64,000 bases of DNA from Anaeramoeba flamelloides (taxonomy: Eukaryota; Metamonada; Anaeramoebidae). The notes under the pieces were generated by a model. It made no database searches. It saw only the letters and a program-made list of their open reading frames with translations, and was not told the origin of the DNA. Positions 62,447 through 64,000 of the stretch are shown piece after piece (the stretch's first letter is position 1; the number at the start of each line of letters is the position of its first letter). Where the stretch lies: positions 6,014,001-6,078,000 of the forward strand of contig JANTQA010000023.1 in assembly GCA_027625915.1 (NCBI GenBank). Direction: 5' to 3'. Both the position numbers and the translations under genes were made by a program.

Positions 62447-63518
62447 ACAAACTTCAATCTTCCTTTCTTTAACACAACATAACAAAACTAAAACTACACA
62501 CAAATAATTTTTTGAAAACAAAGAAAAATATTTGCTTTATTCTTTTTTTATTTTTTTATGACATTTTAATAATCTTTGATTTAACAACATTAAATTCGAT
62601 TTCCACACCAAAATTACAAACCACACCAACTTATTAACAAAAATAAAAGACGAGTAACAATTTTTTTTATTCTTTTTTTCAGAGTTATGGCTTCGTTAAA
62701 GGATATTTTTTTGTATTATTTTTGTCTTTTTTTTCTAAAATAAGATCTTGAAATCTTGATCTGTTAGTGATTTTTTTTATCGCGCCATTTCCTTTTATTT
62801 CGTTTTTGGTGTTATTTTTTTGAAAATACAATGATCAAATTAATTTCAAACAAAGCTATTAATTTTATTTGGGCTTTTAACTTTACAATAAAATGTGCTG
62901 ATTTATTAAAATTAACAAGAAACAACAACAAAAGAATTAAATAAACCCAACACCTTAACCACCCCCAATTGAATCTGAAAACATTGAACATCGCCTTTGT
63001 TTTTGCTTTTTCTTTTTTTTTCTTTTCATAAATTAAAAATCAAGTTATTTAAAAAAGAAACTGTTGCCTTAATAGATTTCAATGATCGTTAAATATGTTA
63101 TTATACAAAGTGTGGCTTTTAATTTTAATTTTTGGTTCTCATAAAAAAATAGTTATAAAAATTATAGTGTTTTTGAGGAAAAAAGTTCAACACTATTTTT
63201 AATTGCTATATATTAAGTTCTGGCTGAAAATAAAAAGTACGATCGATTAATGAAAGTAAAAAATTAATGACTCAAGATAAAATGCAGGATTCAACACAAT
63301 AACTGTTTTTTAAATACTACCCTTTGGTAAGGGCTTTTTCTTTGATTGATCCCTTATTAAAAAATTTTGTTGAAATAATTAACTAAACTAAATTTCATAA
63401 TAAATGGCCCACCTTACATTTGAATAATGAATTGCTTTTGTATCATTTTGAAGTTTTTCCTCTCACAATGAAAAGTTTGCAAATAAATCATTTTTTCTCT
63501 TTTTTATTTTTTCAAAAG
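62447..63518. other. Intergenic 3' of DPM3
   Basis: No firm gene. A T-rich acceptor-like tract ending in CAG at 62660-62683 precedes a short ATG frame (MASLKDIF), but no matching donor and downstream exon were found. Confidence 0.4.
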
Positions 63519-63537
63519 TGTTTTGTTAAAATGGAAA

Positions 63538-63781
63538 ATGAAAATGAAAAAATTGAAAGAAGTAACAGATGAATTAATGCAAAATTTGGTTTCAAATATG
63601 AAAAAGAGATTAGATTTAGTAATTCAAATGTAAGGAGAATCGATAAATGGTTTTTTTTACTTATTTAAATTGTCTATTTTTCGTGTAATGCTTCATTCAA
63701 AATAAATGGCTCAAATTTTTTTAACCGTTTTTTTTATTTTTTTTTTCTTTTATTTTTAGACAAAAAATAAATATCTCTTGA
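63538..63781 (+). CDS. Possible small gene or gene 3' end, coiled-coil
   Basis: Exon 63538-63629 (donor GTAAGG) joins 63760-63781 (acceptor TTTTTAG) in phase to a stop. If started at the ATG at 63538 it encodes 37 residues, MKMKKLKEVTDELMQNLVSN followed by MKKRLDLVIQIQKINIS. The heptad-like leucines suggest a coiled coil. A T-rich tract ending CAAAAG at 63518 could instead make this the last part of a longer gene whose 5' exons lie upstream. Family not recognised. Confidence 0.4.
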
Positions 63782-64000
63782 GTATAGTATTGAATATTAA
63801 AATCTAAATTTTTATATTATAATAGATAACTTCAATTATTAAAAATATTTTTATTTAAAATTTGATTTTTAATGGGCCAATTATTATGAAAGATAGTTTA
63901 TTTTTGGGCTCTCCAAAACCACCCTAACAATTTCGATAAAAAAAGAAGATTTAAATTATTTTTTTTTTTGTTGATTCGATTGATAATACTTGCATGTATT

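Overview
The window is a very A+T-rich piece of nuclear DNA from an intron-bearing, single-celled eukaryote. Supporting signs are Asn homopolymers in proteins, a leucine-rich-repeat/TKL kinase of the amoeba type, a three-repeat Myb, GT-AG introns with A- or T-rich acceptors, and long gene-poor stretches. An amoeboid protist is the best guess: gene style recalls Dictyostelium or Anaeramoeba, but spacing is much looser than in Dictyostelium discoideum. The species cannot be named from sequence alone. No rRNA, tRNA or CRISPR was recognised.

Layout. 1-3.3 kb: LRR-TKL kinase (+), 5' end missing. 3.7-6.8 kb: a terminal-inverted-repeat element, a broken coding-like block and a lone foldback arm. 7.0-8.1 kb: ribosomal protein L13a (-). 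11.1-12.6 kb: Ubc13-type E2 (-), with a 650-bp dispersed repeat just upstream of it. 17.0-27.7 kb: one giant gene (-) for a TPR + TPR + three-RRM protein, whose exons are separated by a 3.7-kb intron packed with repeats. 31.9-34.0 kb: amino-acid transporter (-). 39.9-42.1 kb: R1R2R3 Myb (+). 43.6-48.6 kb: MFS transporter (-) with a 3.1-kb repeat-filled intron. 53.1-55.2 kb: methylmalonate-semialdehyde dehydrogenase (-). 61.4-61.7 kb: unrecognised gene (-). 62.0-62.4 kb: DPM3 (+). 63.5-63.8 kb: possible small gene (+).

The genes are mostly housekeeping (translation, ubiquitin K63 signalling, valine/thymine catabolism, dolichol-phosphate-mannose synthesis, solute transport, transcription) and show no operon-like or pathway clustering. 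I rebuilt the spliced structures from the sequence. Exon phases close exactly for L13a, Ubc13, the transporter, Myb, MFS, MMSDH and DPM3.

The most unusual content is non-coding. There are five or six repeat families built on inverted repeats: a nested-palindrome hairpin array present at four loci; a foldback element about 0.9 kb long; an element about 0.5 kb long with terminal inverted repeats in three or four copies; an element with TATCGCGATA-rich ends; a 0.6-kb repeat in opposite orientations 34 kb apart; and a short inverted pair around exon 1 of the amino-acid transporter. Two host introns that are far longer than the rest carry several of these.
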